DNA of 64,000 nt from Hydractinia symbiolongicarpus (GCF_029227915.1 NC_079877.1:2790001-2854000); one strand, 5' to 3'. Shown: positions 26,201 to 40,661, counted from the stretch's first letter. A program made the numbers and translations. Notes: generated by a model from the letters alone, not told the origin.

Positions 26201-26922
26201 TGAGTTGCAACGGTTGCGTCACATATTCGCACCAACATGTATTTAGTGATTTTCTTCCGACATTACTAAGTTGTATTGCTTTTAACAGTGAAATGATTGA
26301 CTGTGGGAATTAATTAAACTGATTCAGGACTGTGACCTTATAAATGTGAAAAATGAGCCAATTGGTCTCCAAGGAATAACATTCTTCTTAATTTGACATG
26401 ATTGCCAGAACTCAGCGATTACACTGCGCGCTGTGGTAGCGCTTCATTTAAAAATTTAAGTAAATAAGTCATTTTTTACTGTGGGAAAAATCATAGCCGT
26501 TTTCGCGCGCTGAAGAAATAGCGACAGTTTTAAAAACTACATTTCATTGACTTTCTTACGGTACCAATCCGTTTGAGTTCCAACGGTTGCGTCACATATT
26601 CGTCCCCACATGTATTTAGCGATAGTATTCGGATATTACTAGGTTGAATCGCTTTTAGCAGTGAAACGTTTGACTGTGGGACTTAACTGAACTGATTTTG
26701 GACTTTGACCTTATAAATGTGATAAATGGGTCATTTTGACTAAAAGAAATAACATTCTTCTTACTTTGACATGATTGCTGGAACTCAGCGATTACACTGT
26801 GCGCTGTGGTAGCGCTTTAGTTAAAAATTAAGATAAATAAGTTATTTTTTGCAGTGATACAAATCCTAGCCGTTATCGCGCGCTGAAGAAATAGAGACAG
26901 TTTCAAAAACTACATTTCATTG
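20213..26922 (+). repeat. Ten-monomer HOR, about 1.8 units (period about 3,725 bp)
   Basis: 20,213-23,190 recurs at 23,938-26,920 almost base for base. Shared rare markers include CTGATTTTGAACTTTGTCC (20,361; 24,086), CTTTTCGTGGGACC (21,260; 24,984), TCACGCGGAAGAAATAG (21,661; 25,385) and CCGTTTTCGCGCGCTG (22,774; 26,500). The second unit then leaves the pattern at CATTGAATATC, near 26,922. The last three monomers of the unit also occur reverse-complemented at 8,665-10,140, so the unit existed in at least three copies before the inversion. Confidence 0.85.
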
Positions 26923-27289
26923 AATATCTAACGGTGTCAATCCGTTTGAGTTGCAACGGTTGCGTCACATATTCGCACCAACATGTATTTAGTGATTTTC
27001 TTCCGACATTACTAAGTTGTATTGCTTTTAACAGTGAAATGATTGACTGTGGGAATTAATTAAACTGATTCTGGACTGTGACCTTATAAATGTGAAAAAT
27101 GAGCCAATTGGTCTCCAAGAAATAACATTCTTCTTAATTTGACATGATTGCCAGAACTCAGCGATTACACTGGGCGCTGTGGTAGCGCTTTAGTTAAAAA
27201 TTAAGATAAATAAGTTATTTTTTGCAGTGATACAAATCCTAGCCGTTATCGCACGCTGAAGAAATAGAGACAGTTTCAAAAACTACATT

Positions 27290-28035
27290 TCATTGACTTT
27301 CTAACGGTGTCAATCCGTTTGAGTTACAACGGTTGCGTCACATATTCGTACCAACATGTATTTAGCAATAGTATTCGGATATTACTAAGTTGCAATGCTT
27401 TTAACAGTGAAACGATTGACTGTGGGAATTAATTAAACTGATTCTGGACTGTGACCTTAAAAATGTGATAAATAAGTTAATTGTTCTCCTGGGAATAACA
27501 TTCTTCTTAATTTGACATGATTGCTGGAACTCAGCGATTACACTGGGCGCTGTGGTAGCGCTTTATTAAAAAATTAATATAAATAAGTCATTTTTTACTG
27601 TGGGACGTATCCTAGTCGTTAGTTCGCGCTGAACAAATAGAGACAGTTTCAAAAACTACATTTCATTGAATATCAAACGGTGTCAATCCGTTTGAGTTGC
27701 AACGGTTGCGTCACATATTCGCACCAACATGTATTTAGTGATTTTCTTCCGACATTACTAAGTTGTATTGCTTTTAACAGTGAAATGATTGACTGTGGGA
27801 ATTAATTAAACTGATTCTGGACTGTGACCTTATAAATGTGAAAAATGAGCCAATTGGTCTCCAAGAAATAACATTCTTCTTAATTTGACATGATTGCCAG
27901 AACTCAGCGATTACACTGGGCGCTGTGGTAGCGCTTTAGTTAAAAATTAAGATAAATAAGTTATTTTTTGCAGTGATACAAATCCTAGCCGTTATCGCGC
28001 GTCGAAGAAATAGAGACAGTTTCAAAAACTACATT
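27290..28035 (+). repeat. Two-monomer duplicate of 23,190-23,936
   Basis: The variant GTTGCAATGCTTTTAAC occurs only at 23,291 and 27,389. The following monomer with CATTGAATATC and the GCAGTGATACAAATCC form are also in step. The shift is 4,098 bp, that is, 11 monomers. Confidence 0.75.
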
Positions 28036-29149
28036 TCATTGACTTTCTAACGGTGTCAATCCGTTTGAGTTGCAACGGTTGCGTCACATACTCGTACCAA
28101 CATGTATTTAGCGATAGTATTCGGATAATACTAGGTTGCATCGCTTTTAACAGTGAAACAATTGACTGTGGGACTTAATTGAACTGATTTTGATCTTTGT
28201 CCTTATAAATGGGATAAATGAGCCAGTTTGACTAAAAGAAATAACATTCTTCATAATTTGACATGATTGCTGGAAATCAGCGATTACACTAGGCGCTGTG
28301 GTAGCGCTTTATTAAAAAATTAAGATAAATAAGTCATTTTTTACTGTGGGACGAATCCTAGTCGTTAGTTCGCGCTGAAGAAATAGAGACAGTTTCAAAA
28401 ACTACATTTCATTGAATATCTAACGGTGTCAATCCGTTGGAGTTGCAACGGTTGCGTCACATATTCGCACCAACATGTATTTAGTGATTTTCTTCCGACA
28501 TTACTAAGTTGTATTGCTTTTAACAGTGAAATGATTGACTGTGGGAATTAATTAAACTGATTCTGGACTGTGACCTTATAAATGTGATAAATGAGCCAAT
28601 TGGTCTCCAAGGAATAACATTCTTCTTAATTTGACATGATTGCCAGAACTCAGCGATTACACTGCGCGCTCTGGTAGCGCTTCATTTAAAAACTTAAGTA
28701 AATAAATCATTTTTTACTGTGGGAAAAATCATAGCCGTTTTCGCGCGCTGAAGAAATAGCGACATTTTCAAAAACTACATTTCATTGACCTTCTTACGGT
28801 ATCAATCCGTTTGAGTTCCAACGGTTGCGTCACATATTCGTCCCCACATGTATTTAGTGAGAGTATTCGGATATTACTAGGTTGAATCGCTTTTAGCAGT
28901 GAAACGTGTGACTGTGGGACTTAACTGAACTGATTTTGGACTTTGACCTTATAAATGTGATAAATGAGCCAGTTTGACTACAGGAAATAACATTCTCCTT
29001 ACTTTGACATGATTGCTGGAACTCAGCGATTACACTGGGCGCTGTGGTAGCGCTTTAGTTAAAAATTGAAATAAATAAGTTATTTTTTGCAGTGATACAA
29101 ATCCTAGCCGTTATCGCGCGCTGAAGAAATAGAGACAGTTTCAAAAACT

Positions 29150-32100
29150 ACATTTCATTGACTTTCTAACGGTGTCAATCCGTTTGAGTTACAACGGTTG
29201 CGTCACATATTTGTACCAACATGTATTTAGCGATAGTATTCGGATATTACTAAGTTGTATTTCTTTTAACAGTGAAACAATTGACTGTGGGAATTAATTA
29301 AACTGATTCTGGACTGTGACCTTATTAATGTGATAAATGAGCCAATTGTTCTCCAAGGAATAAAATTCTTCTTAATTTGACATGATTGCTGGAACTCAGC
29401 GATTACACTTGGCTCTGTGGTAGCGCTTTATTTAAAAATTAAGATAAATAAGTCATTTTTTACTGTGGTACGAATCCTAGTCGTTAGTTCGCGCTGAAGA
29501 AATAGAGACAGTTTCAAAAACCACATTTCATTGACTTTTTAACGGTGTCAATCCGTTTGAGTTGCAACGGTTGTGTCACATATTTGCACCAACATGTATT
29601 TAGTGATTTTCTTCCGACATTACTAAGTTGTATTGCTTTTAACAGTGAAATGATTGACTGTGGGAATTAATTAAACTGATTCTGGACTGTGACCTAATAA
29701 ATGTGATAAATGAGCAATTTTGGTTTCCAAGGAATAACATTCTTCTTAATTTGACATGATTGCCAGAACTCAGCGATTACACTGCGCGCTCTGGTAGCGC
29801 TTCAATTAAAAACTTAAGTAAATAAGTCATTTTTTACTGTGGGTAAAATCATAGCCGTTTTTGCGCGCTGAAGAAATAGCGACATTTTCAAAAACTACAT
29901 TTCATTGACTTTCTTACGGTATCAATCCGTTTGAGTTCCAACGGTTGCGTCACATATTCGTACCAACATGTATTTAGCGATAGTATTCGGATATTACTAA
30001 GTTGTATTTCTTTTAACAGTGACACGATTGACTGTGGGAATTAATTAAACTGATTCTGGACTGTGACCTTATAAATGTGATAAATTAGCCAATTGTTCTC
30101 CAAGGAATAAAATTCTTCTTAATTTGACATGATTGCTGGAACTCAGCGATTACTCTTGGCTCTGTGGTAGCGCTTTGTTAAAGAATTAAGATAAATAAGT
30201 AATTTTTTCCTGTGGGACCAATCCTAGCCGTTAGTTCGCGCTGAAGAAATAGAGACAATTTCAAAAACTACATTTCATTGATATCTAACGGTGTCAATCC
30301 GTTTGAGTTAAAACGGTTGCGTCACATATTCGTACCAACATGTACTTAGATATTTTCTTCCTATATTACTAAGTTGTATTGCTTTTAGCAGTGAAATGAT
30401 TGGCTGTGGGAATTAATTGAACTGATTCTGAAATGTGACCTTATTAATGTGATGAATGAGGCAATTGGTTTCCAAGGAATAACATTCTTCTTAATTTGAC
30501 ATGATTGCTGGAAATTAGCGAGTACACTAGGCCCTGTGGTAGCGCTTTGTTAAAAAATTAAGATAAATAAGTCATTTTTTACTGTGGGACCAATCCTAGC
30601 CGTTAGTTCGCGCTGAAGAAATAGAGACAGTTTCAAAAACTAAATTTCATTGACTTTCTAACGATGTCAATCCGTTTGAGTTACAACGGTTGCGTCACAT
30701 ATTCGTACCAACATGTATTTAGTTATTTTCTTCCGATATTACTAAGTTGTATTGCTTTTAACAGTGAAACGATTGACTGTGGGAATTAATTGAACTGATT
30801 CTGGACTGTGACCTTATTAATGTGATAAATGAGGCAATTGGTCTCCAAGGAATAACATTCTTCTTAATTTGACATGATTGCTGGAATTCAGCGATTACAT
30901 TAGGCTCTGTGGTAGTGCTTTATTTGAAACTTAGATAAATAAGTCTTTTCTTACTGTGGGACCAATCCTGGCCGTTAGCACGCGCTGAACAAATAAGAAC
31001 AGTTATAAAGACTACATTTCATTCACTTTCTAGCTATTTAAATCCGTTTGAGTTACAACGGTTGCGTCACATATTCGTACCAACATGTATTTAGCGATAG
31101 TATTCGGATATTACTAGGTTGCATCGCTTTTAACAGTGAAACAATTGACTGTGGGACTTAATTGAACTGATTTTGGACTTTGTCCTTATAAATGGGATAA
31201 ATGAGCCAGTTTGACTACAAGAAGTAACATTCTTCATAATTTGACATGATTGCTGGAAATCAGCGATTACACTAGGCGCTGTGGTAACGCTTTATTAAAA
31301 AATTAAGATAAATAAGTAATTTTTTACTGTGGGACGAATCCTGGTCGTTAGTTCTTGTTGAAGAAATAGAGACAGTTTCAAAAACTACATTTCATTGACA
31401 TTCTAACGGTGTCAATCCGTTTGAGTTGCAACGGTTGCGTCACATATTTGCACCAACATGTATTTAGTGATTTTCTTCCGACATTACTAAGTTGTATTGC
31501 TTTTAACAGTGAAACGATTGACTGTGGGAATTAATTAAACTGATTCTGGACTGTGACCTTATAAATGTGATAAATGAGCCAATTGGTCTCCAAGGAATAA
31601 CATTCTTTTTAATTTGACATGATTGCTGGAATTCAGCGATTACATTAGGCTCTGTGGTAGCGCTTTGTTAAAAAATTAAGATAAATAAGCCATTTTTTAC
31701 TGTCGGACCAATCCTAGCCGTTAGTTCGCGCTGAAGGAAAAGAGACAGTTTCAAAAACTACATTTCATTGGTTTTCCAACGGTGTCAATCCGTTTGAGTT
31801 GCAACGGTTGCGTCACATATTCGCACCAACTTATATTTAGTGACTTTCTTCCGACATTACTAAGTTGTATTGCTTTTAACAGTGAAACGTTTGACTGTGG
31901 GAATTAATTAAACTGATTCTAGACTGTGACCTTATAAATGTAATAAATAAGCCAATTGTTCTCCAAGGAATAACATTCTTCTTAATTTGACATGATTGCT
32001 GGAACTCAACGATTACACTGGGCGCTCTGGTAGCGCTTTATTAAAAAATTAAGATAAATAAGTCATTTTTTATTGCGGGACGAATCCTAGTCGTTAGTTC

Positions 32101-33460
32101 GCGCTGAAGAAATAGAGACAGTTTCAAAAACTACATTTCATTGACATTCTAACGGTGTCAATCCGTTTGAATTGCAACGGTTGCGTCACATATTTGCACC
32201 AACATATACTTAGTGATTTTCTTCCGACATTAGTTGTATTGCTTTTAACAGTGAAACGATTGACTGTGGGAATTATTTAAACTGATTCTGGACTGTGACC
32301 TTATAAATGTGATAAATGAGTTAATTGTTCTCCAAGGAATAACATTCTTCTTAATTTGACATGATTGCTGGAATTCAGCGATTACATTAGGCTCTGTGGT
32401 AGCGCTTTGTTAAAAAATTAAGATAAATAAGCCATTTTTTACTGTCGGACGAATGCTAGCCGTTAGTTCGCGCTGAAGAAATAGAGACAGTTTCAAAAAC
32501 TACATTTCATTGACTTTCTAACGGTGTCAATCCGTTTGAGTTACAACGGTTGCGTCACATATTTGTACCAACATGTATTTAGCGATAGTATTCGGATATT
32601 ACTAAGTTGTATTTCTTTTAACAGTGAAACAATTGACTGTGGGAATTAATTAAACTGATTCTGGACTGTGACCTTATTAATGTGATAAATGAGCCAATTG
32701 TTCTCCAAGGAATAAAATTCTTCTTAATTTGACATGATTGCTGGAACTCAGCGATTACACTTGGCTCTGTGGTAGTGCTTTATTTAAAAATTAAGATAAA
32801 TAAGTCATTTTTTACTGTGGTACGAATCCTAGTCGTTAGTTCGCGCTGAAGAAATAGAGACAGTTTCAAAAACCACATTTCATTGACTTTTTAACGGTGT
32901 CAATCCGTTTGAGTTGCAACGGTTGTGTCACATATTTGCACCAACATGTATTTAGTGATTTTCTTCCGACATTACTAAGTTGTATTGCTTTTAACAGTGA
33001 AATGATTGACTGTGGGAATTAATTAAACTGATTCTGGACTGTGACCTAATAAATGTGATAAATGAGTAATTTTTGTCTCCAAGGAATAACATTCTTCTTA
33101 ATTTGACATGATTGCCAGAACTCAGCGATTACACTGCGCGCTCTGGTAGCGCTTCAATTAAAAACTTAAGTAAATAAGTCATTTTTTACTGTGGGAAAAA
33201 TCATAGCCGTTTTTGCGCGCTGAAGAAATAGCGACATTTTCAAAAACTACATTTCATTGACTTTCTTACGGTATCAATCCGTTTGAGTTCCAACGGTTGC
33301 GTCACATATTCGTACCAACATGTATTTAGCGATAGTATTCGGATATTACTAAGTTGTATTTCTTTTAACAGTGACACGATTGACTGTGGGAATTAATTAA
33401 ACTGATTCTGGACTGTGACCTTATAAATGTGATAAATGAGCCAATTGGTCTCCAAGGAAT
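29150..33460 (+). repeat. Nine-monomer segmental duplication (shift 3,352 bp)
   Basis: 29,150-30,110 corresponds to 32,502-33,460. Shared rare markers are ATATTTGTACCAACATG, GTTGTATTTCTTTTAAC (29,253 and 32,605), CTGTGGTACGAATCC, GGTTGTGTCACATATTTGC and AGTGACACGATTG. 30,110-32,502 lies between the copies and is ordinary satellite. Confidence 0.75.
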
Positions 33461-33900
33461 AACATTCTTCTTAATTTGACATGATTGCTGGAATTCAGCG
33501 ATTACATTAGGCTCTGTGGTAGCGCTTTGTTAAAAAATTAAGATAAATAAGCCATTTTTTACTGTCGGACCAATCCTAGCCGTTAGTTCGCGCTGAAGGA
33601 AAAGAGACAGTTTCAAAAACTACATTTCATTGATTTTCCAACGGTGTCAATCCGTTTGAGTTGCAACGGTTGCGTCACATATTCGCACCAACTTATATTT
33701 AGTGACTTTCTTCCGACATTACTAAGTTGTATTGCTTTTAACAGTGAAACGAATGATTGTGGGAATTAATTAAACTGATTCTGGACTGTGACCTTATAAA
33801 TGTGATAAATGAGCCAATTGTTCTCCAAGGAATAACATTCTTCTTAATTTGACATGATTGCTGGAACTCAGCGATTACACTGGGCGCTCTGGTAGCGCTT
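31575..33900 (+). repeat. Five-monomer shift duplication (about 1,862 bp)
   Basis: 31,575-32,040 recurs at 33,437-33,900, with AAATAAGCCATTTTTTACTG, CTGTCGGACC, GAAGGAAAAGAGACAG, a TTCCAACGGTG box (TTGGTTTTCC in the first copy, TTGATTTTCC in the second) and CCAACTTATATTTAGTGAC in the same order. A third copy is at about 36,470-36,730 (shift about 2,981, eight monomers). Confidence 0.7.
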
Positions 33901-36900
33901 TATTAAAAAATTAAGATAAATAAGTCATTTTTTACTGTGGGACGAATCCTAGTCGTTAGTTCGCGCTGAAGAAATAGAGACAGTTTCAAAAACTGCATTT
34001 CATTGACTTTCTAGCGGTTTAAATCCGCTTGAGTTACAACGGTTGCGTCACATATTCGTACCAACATGTATTTAGCGATAGTATTCGGATATTACTAGGT
34101 TGCATCGCTTTTAACAGTGAAACAATTGACTGTGCGACTTAATTGAACTGATTTTGGACTTTGTTCTTATAAATGGGATAAATGAGCCAGTTTGACTAAA
34201 AGAAATAACGTTCTTCATAATATGACATGATTGCTGGAAATCAGCGATTACACTAGGCGCTGTGGTAGCGCTTTATTAAAAAATTAAGATAAATAAGTCA
34301 TTTTTTACTGTGGGACGAATCCTGGTCGTTAGTTCGCGCTGAAGAAATGGAGACAGTTTCAAAAACTACATTTCATTGACTTTCTAACGGTGTCAATCCG
34401 TTTGAGTTGCAACGGTTGCGTCACATATTTGCACCAACATGTATTTAGTGATTTTCTTCCGACATTACTAAGTTGTATTGCTTTTAACAGTGAAACGATT
34501 GACTGTGGGAATTAATTAAACTGATTCTGGACTGTGACCTTATAAATGTGATAAATGAGCCAATTGTTCTCCAAGGAATAACATTCTTCTTAATTTGACA
34601 TGATTGCTGGAACTCAGCGATTACACTGGGCACTCTGGTAGCGCTTTATTAAAAAATTAAGATAAATAAGTCATTTTTTACTGTGGGACGAATCCTAGTC
34701 GTTAGTTTGCGCTGAAGAAATAGAGACAGTTTCAAAAACTACATTTCATTGATTTTCTAACTGTGTCAATCCGTTTGAGTTACAACGGTTGCGTCACATA
34801 TTCGTACCAACATGTATTTAGCGATAGTATTCGGATATTACTACGTTGCATCGCTTTTAACAGTGAAACAATTGACTGGGGGACTTAATTGAACTGATTT
34901 TGGACTTTGTCTTTATAAATGGGATAAATGAGCCAGTTTGACTAAAAGAAATAACATTCTTCATAATATGACATGATTGCTAAAATTCTGCGGCTACATT
35001 AGGTTCTGTGGTAGCGCTTTATTTAAAAATTTAGATAAATAAGTCTTTCTTTGCTGTGGGACCAATCCTGGCCGTTAGCTCGCGCTGAAGAAATAGAGGC
35101 AGTTTCAAAATCTACATTTCTTTGACTTCCTAACGGTGTCAATCCGTTTGAGTTACAACGGTTGCGTCACATATTCGTACCAACATATATTTAGTGATTT
35201 TCTTCCGATAATACTAAGTTGTATTGCTTTTAACAGTGAAACGACTGACTGTGGGAATTAATTGAACTGATTCTGGACTGTGACCTTATTAATGTGATAA
35301 ATGAGGCAATTGGTCTCCAAGGAATAACATTCTTCTTAATTTGACATGATTGCTGGAGTTCAGCGATTACATTAGTCTCTGTGAAAGCGCTTTATTTAAA
35401 AATTTAGTTAAATAAGTCTTTTCTTACTGTGGGACCAATCCTGGCCGTTAGCACGCGCTGAAAAATTAGGAAAAGTTTCAAAGACTACATTTTATTGACT
35501 TTCTAGCGGTTTAAATCCGTTTGAGTTACAACGGTTGCGTCACATATTCGTACCAACATGTATTTCGCGATAGTATTCGGATATTACTAGGTTGCATCGC
35601 TTTTAACAGTGAAGCAATTGACTGTGGGACTTAATTGAACTGATTTTGGACTTTGTTCTTATAAATGGGATAAATGAGCCAGTTTGACTAAAAGAAATAT
35701 TGTTCTTCATAATATGACATGATTGCTGGAAATCAGCGATTACACTAGGCGCTGTGGTAGCGCTTTATTAAAAAATTAAGATAAATAAGTCAATTTTTAC
35801 TGTGGGACGAGTCCTGGTCGTTGGTTCGCGCTGAAGAAATGGAGACAGTTTCAAAAACTACATTTCATTGACTTTCTAACGGTGTCAACCTGTTTGAGGT
35901 GCAACTGTGGCGTCGCATGTTCGCACCAACATGTATTTAGTGATTTTCTTCCGACATTACTAAGTTGTATTGCTTTTAACAGTGAAACGATTGACTGTGG
36001 GAATTAATTAAACTGATTCTGGACTGTGACCTTATAAATGTGATAAATGAGCCAATTGTTCTCGAAGGAATAACATTCTTCTTAATTTGACATGATTGCT
36101 GGAACTCAGCGATTACACTGGGCTCTGTGGTAGCGCTTTACTAAAAAATTAAGATAAATAAGTCATTTTTTACTGTGGACGAATCCTAGTCGTTAGTTCG
36201 CGCTGAAGAAATAGAGACAGTTTCAAAAACTACATTTCATTGACTTTCTAACGGTGTTAATCCGTTTGAGTTGCAACGGTTGCGTCACATATTCGCACCA
36301 ACATATATTTAGTGATTTTTTTCCGACATTACTAAGTTGTATTGCTTTTAACAGTGAAACGATTGACTGTGGGAATTAATTAAACTGATTCTGGACTGTG
36401 ACCTTTAAATGTGATAAATGAGCCAATTGTTCTCCAACGAATAACATTCTTCTTAATTGACATGATTGCTGTAATTCAGCGATTACATTAGGCTCTGTGG
36501 TAGCGCTTTGTTAAAAAATTAAGATAAATAAGCCATTTTTTACTGTCGGACCAATCCTAGCCGTTAGTTCGCGCTGAAGGAAAAGAGACAGTTTCAAAAA
36601 CTACATTTCATTGATTTTCCAACGGTGTCAATCCGTTTGAGTTGCAACGGTTGCGTCACATATTCGCACCAACTTATATTTAGTGACTTTCTTCCGACAT
36701 TACTAAGTTGTATTGCTTTTAACAGTGAAACGTTTGACTGTGGGAATTAATTAAACTGATTCTGGACTGTGACCTTATAAATGTGATAAATAAGCCAATT
36801 GTTCTCCAAGGAATAACATTCTTCTTAATTTGACATGATTGCTGGAACTCAACGATTACACTGGGCGCTCTGGTAGCGCTTTATTAAAAAATTAAGATAA

Positions 36901-39900
36901 ATAAGTCATTTTTTACTGTGGGACGAATCCTAGTCGTTAGTTCGCGCTGAAAAAATAGAGACAGTTTCAAAAACTACATTTCATTGACATTCTAACGGTG
37001 TCAATCCGTTTGAATTGCAACGGTTGCGTCACATATTTGCACCAACATATATTTAGTGATTTTCTTCCGACATTACTAAGTTGTATTGCTTTTAACAGTG
37101 AAACGATTGACTGTGGGAATTATTTAAACTGATTCTGGACTGTGGCCTTATAAATGTGATAAATGAGTTAATTGTTCTCCAAGGAATAACATTCTTCTTG
37201 ATTTGACATGATTGCTGGAATTCAGCGATTACATTAGGCTCTGTGGTAGCGCTTTGTTAAAAAATTAAGATAAATAAGCCATTTTTTACTGTCGGACGAA
37301 TCCTAGCCGTTAGTTCGCGCTGAAGAAATGGAGACAGTTTCAAAAACTACATTTCATTGACTTTCTAACGGTGTCAATCCGTTTGAGTTGCAACGGTTGC
37401 GTCACATATTTGCACCAACATGTATTTAGTGATTTTCTTCCGACATTACTAAGTTGTATTGCTTTTAACAGTGAAACGATTGACTGTGGGAATTAATTAA
37501 ACTGATTCTGGACTGTGACCTTATAAATGTGATAAATGAGCCAATTGTTCTCCAAGGAATAACATTCTTCTTAATTTGACATGATTGCTGGAACTCAGCG
37601 ATTACACTGGGCGCTCTGGTAGCGCTTTATTAAAAAATTAAGATAAATAAGTCATTTTTTACTGTGGGACGAATCCTAGTCGTTAGTTTGCGCTGAAGAA
37701 ATAGAGACAGTTTCAAAAACTACATTTCATTGATTTTCTAACTGTGTCAATCCGTTTGAGTTACAACGGTTGCGTCACATATTCGTACCAACATGTATTT
37801 AGCGATAGTATTCGGATATTACTAGGTTGCATCGCTTTTACCAGTGAAACAGTTGACTGTGGGACTTAATTGAACTGATTTTGGACTTTGTTCTTATAAA
37901 TGGGATAAATGAGCCAGTTTGACTAAAAGAAATAACGTTCTTCATAATATGACATGATTGCTGGAAATCAGCGATTACACTAGGCGCTGTGGTAGCGCTT
38001 TATTAAAAAATTAAGATAAATAAGTCATTTTTTACTGTGGGACGAATCCTGGTCGTTAGTTCGCGCTGAAGAAATGGAGACAGTTTCAAAAACTACATTT
38101 CATTGACTTTCTAACGGTGTCAATCCGTTTGAGTTGCAACGGTTGCGTCACATATTTGCACCAATATGTGCTTAGTGATTTTCTTCCGACATTACTAAGT
38201 TGTATTGCTTTTAACAGTGAAACGATTGACTGTGTGAATTAATTAAACTGATTCTGGACTGTGACCTTATAAATGTGATAAATGAGCCAATTGTTCTCCA
38301 AGGAATAACATTCTTCTTAATTTGACATGATTGCTGGAACTCAGCGATTACACTGGGCGCTCTGGTAGCGCTTTATTAAAAAATTAAGATAAATAAGTCA
38401 TTTTTTACTGTGGGACGAATCCTAGTCGTTAGTTTGCGCTGAAGAAATAGAGACAGTTTCAAAAACTACATTTCATTGATTTTCTAACTGTGTCAATCCG
38501 TTTGAGTTACAACGGTTGCGTCACATATTCGTACCAACATGTATTTAGCGATAGTATTCGGATATTACTAGGTTGCATCGCTTTTAACAGTGAAACAATT
38601 GACTGGGGGACTTAATTGAACTGATTATGGACTTTGTCCTTATAAATGGGATAAATGAGCCAGTTTGACTAAAAGAAATAACATTCTTCATAATATGACA
38701 TGATTGCTGGAATTCTGCGGCTACATTAGGTTCTGTGGTAGCACTTTATTTAAAAATTTAGATAAATAAGTCTTTCTTTGCTGTGGGACCAATCCTGGCC
38801 GTTAGCACGCGCTGAATAAATAGGAACAGTTTCAGAGACTACATTTCATTGACTTTCTAGCGGTATAAATCTGTTTGAGTTACAACGGTTACGTCACATA
38901 TTCGTACCAACATGTATTTAGTGAAATCTTTTCGACATTACTAAGTCATATCGCTTTTAACAGTGAAACGATTGACTATGGGAATTAATTGAAGTAATTC
39001 TGGACTGTGACCTTATAAATGTCATAAATGAGCCAATTGGTCTCCAAGGAATAACATTTTTCTCAATTTAAAATGATTGCTGGAACTCAGCGATTACACT
39101 GGGCGCTGTGGTAGCGCTTTATTAAAAAATTAAGATAAATAAGTCATTTTTTACTGTGGGACCAATCCTAGCCGTTAGCTCGCGCTGAAGAAATAGAGGC
39201 AGTTTCAAAATCTACATTTCTTTGACTTCCTAACGGTGTCAATCCGTTTGAGTTACAACGGTTGCGTCACATATTCGTACCAACATATATTTAGTGATTT
39301 TCTTCCGATAATACTAAGTTGTATTGCTTTTAACAGTAAAACGACTGACTGTGGGAATTAATTGAACTGATTCTGGACTGTGACCTTATTAATGTGATAA
39401 ATGAGGCAATTGGTCTCCAAGGAATAACATTCTTCTTAATTTGACATGATTGCTGGAGTTCAGCGATTACATTAGTCTCTGTGAAAGCGCTTTATTTAAA
39501 AATTTAGTTAAATAAGTCTTTTCTTACTGTGGGACCAATCCTGGCCGTTAGCACGCGCTGAAAAATTAGGAACAGTTTCAAAGACTACATTTTATTGACT
39601 TTCTAGCGGTTTAAATCCGTTTGAGTTACAACGGTTGCGTCACATATTCGTACCAACATGTATTTCGCGATAGTATTCGGATATTACTAGGTTGCATCGC
39701 TTTTAACAGTGAAGCAATTGACTGTGGGACTTAATTGAACTGATTTTGGACTTTGTTCTTATAAATGGGATAAATGAGCCAGTTTGACTAAAAGAAATAA
39801 CGTTCTTCATAATATGACATGATTGCTGGAAATCAGCGATTACACTAGGCGCTGTGGTAGCGCTTTATTAAAAAATTAAGATAAATAAGTCAATTTTTAC

Positions 39901-40584
39901 TGTGGGACGAATCCTGGTCGTTTGTTCGCGCTGAAGAAATGGAGACAGTTTCAAAAACTACATTTCATTGACTTTCTAACGGTGTCAACCTGTTTGAGGT
40001 GCAACGGTGGCGTCGCATGTTCGCACCAACATGTATTTAGTGATTTTCTTCCGACATTACTAAGTTGTATTGCTTTTAACAGTGAAACGATTGACTGTGG
40101 GAATTAATTAAACTGATTCTGGACTGTGAGCTTATAAATGTGATAAATGAGCCAATTGTTCTCGAAGGAATAACATTCTTCTTAATTTGACATGATTGCT
40201 GGAACTCAGCGATTACACTGGGCTCTGTGGTAGCGCTTTACTAAAAAATTAAGATAAATAAGTCATTTTTTACTGTGGGACGAATCCTAGTCGTTAGTTC
40301 GCGCTGAAGAAATAGAGACAGTTTCAAAAACTACATTTCATTGACTTTCTAACGGTGTTAATCCGTTTGAGTTGCAACGGTTGCGTCACATATTCGCACC
40401 AACATATATTTAGTGATTTTCTTCCGACATTACTAAGTTGTATTGCTTTTAACAGTGAAACGATTGACTGTGGGAATTAATTAAACTGATTCTGGACTGT
40501 GACCTTTAAATGTGATAAATGAGCCAATTGTTCTCCAACGAACAACATTCTTCTTAATTGACATGATTGTTGGAACTCAGCGAT

Positions 40585-40601
40585 TAACCCTAACCCTAAC
40601 C
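40585..40601. repeat. Short interstitial telomeric tract (TAACCC)n
   Basis: Seventeen bases that read as 2.8 units of TAACCC on +, the C-rich strand of the TTAGGG telomere repeat used by most animals outside arthropods and nematodes. Its first two bases (TA) also fit the satellite, so the join is ambiguous by 2 bp. It lies directly between satellite on the left and the 5' end of the SINE on the right. The orientation is that of a left-hand chromosome end. Confidence 0.9.
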
Positions 40602-40607
40602 GACTGA

Positions 40608-40618
40608 TAGCCTTGTGG
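40608..40618 (+). promoter_or_regulatory. Pol III A box
   Basis: TAGCCTTGTGG fits the tRNA A-box consensus TRGCNNARYGG at all but one or two positions and lies at the expected distance from the element's 5' end. Confidence 0.65.
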
Positions 40619-40650
40619 TAGAGCGTTCGCTTTCAGTGCGGGAGGTCTTG

Positions 40651-40661
40651 GGTTCAAACCC
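40651..40661 (+). promoter_or_regulatory. Pol III B box
   Basis: GGTTCAAACCC matches the B-box consensus GGTTCRANNCC in full. The distance to the A box, about 33 bp, is normal for tRNA-type internal promoters. Confidence 0.8.

Larger units (their letters stand above)
20213..40584 (+). repeat. 373-bp satellite array, forward block 2
   Basis: About 55 forward monomers, running from the right inversion junction to the telomere-repeat/SINE insert. It begins with a 10-mer HOR that is repeated almost exactly once (shift about 3,725 bp). It then passes through 9-, 11- and 8-monomer segmental duplications. Variants local to this block include a TATTTCTTTTAACAGTG form (29,255; 32,607), a GAAGGAAAAGAGACAG form (31,733; 33,595; 36,576) and a CTGCGGCTACATTAGG form (34,987; 38,716). 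No coding capacity was seen. Confidence 0.97.

Noticed and set aside
39922-40107. 61-codon open reading frame on +
   Set aside because: It starts at a TTG codon inside ordinary satellite and reads through the monomer in the one frame that lost its usual stops. Neighbouring monomers have stops in this frame. No ribosome-binding or splice context and no recognisable domain was seen.
40585-40601. True chromosome end
   Set aside because: Only 17 bases of telomeric repeat, with satellite continuing on both sides and an empty homologous site nearby. It is interstitial.
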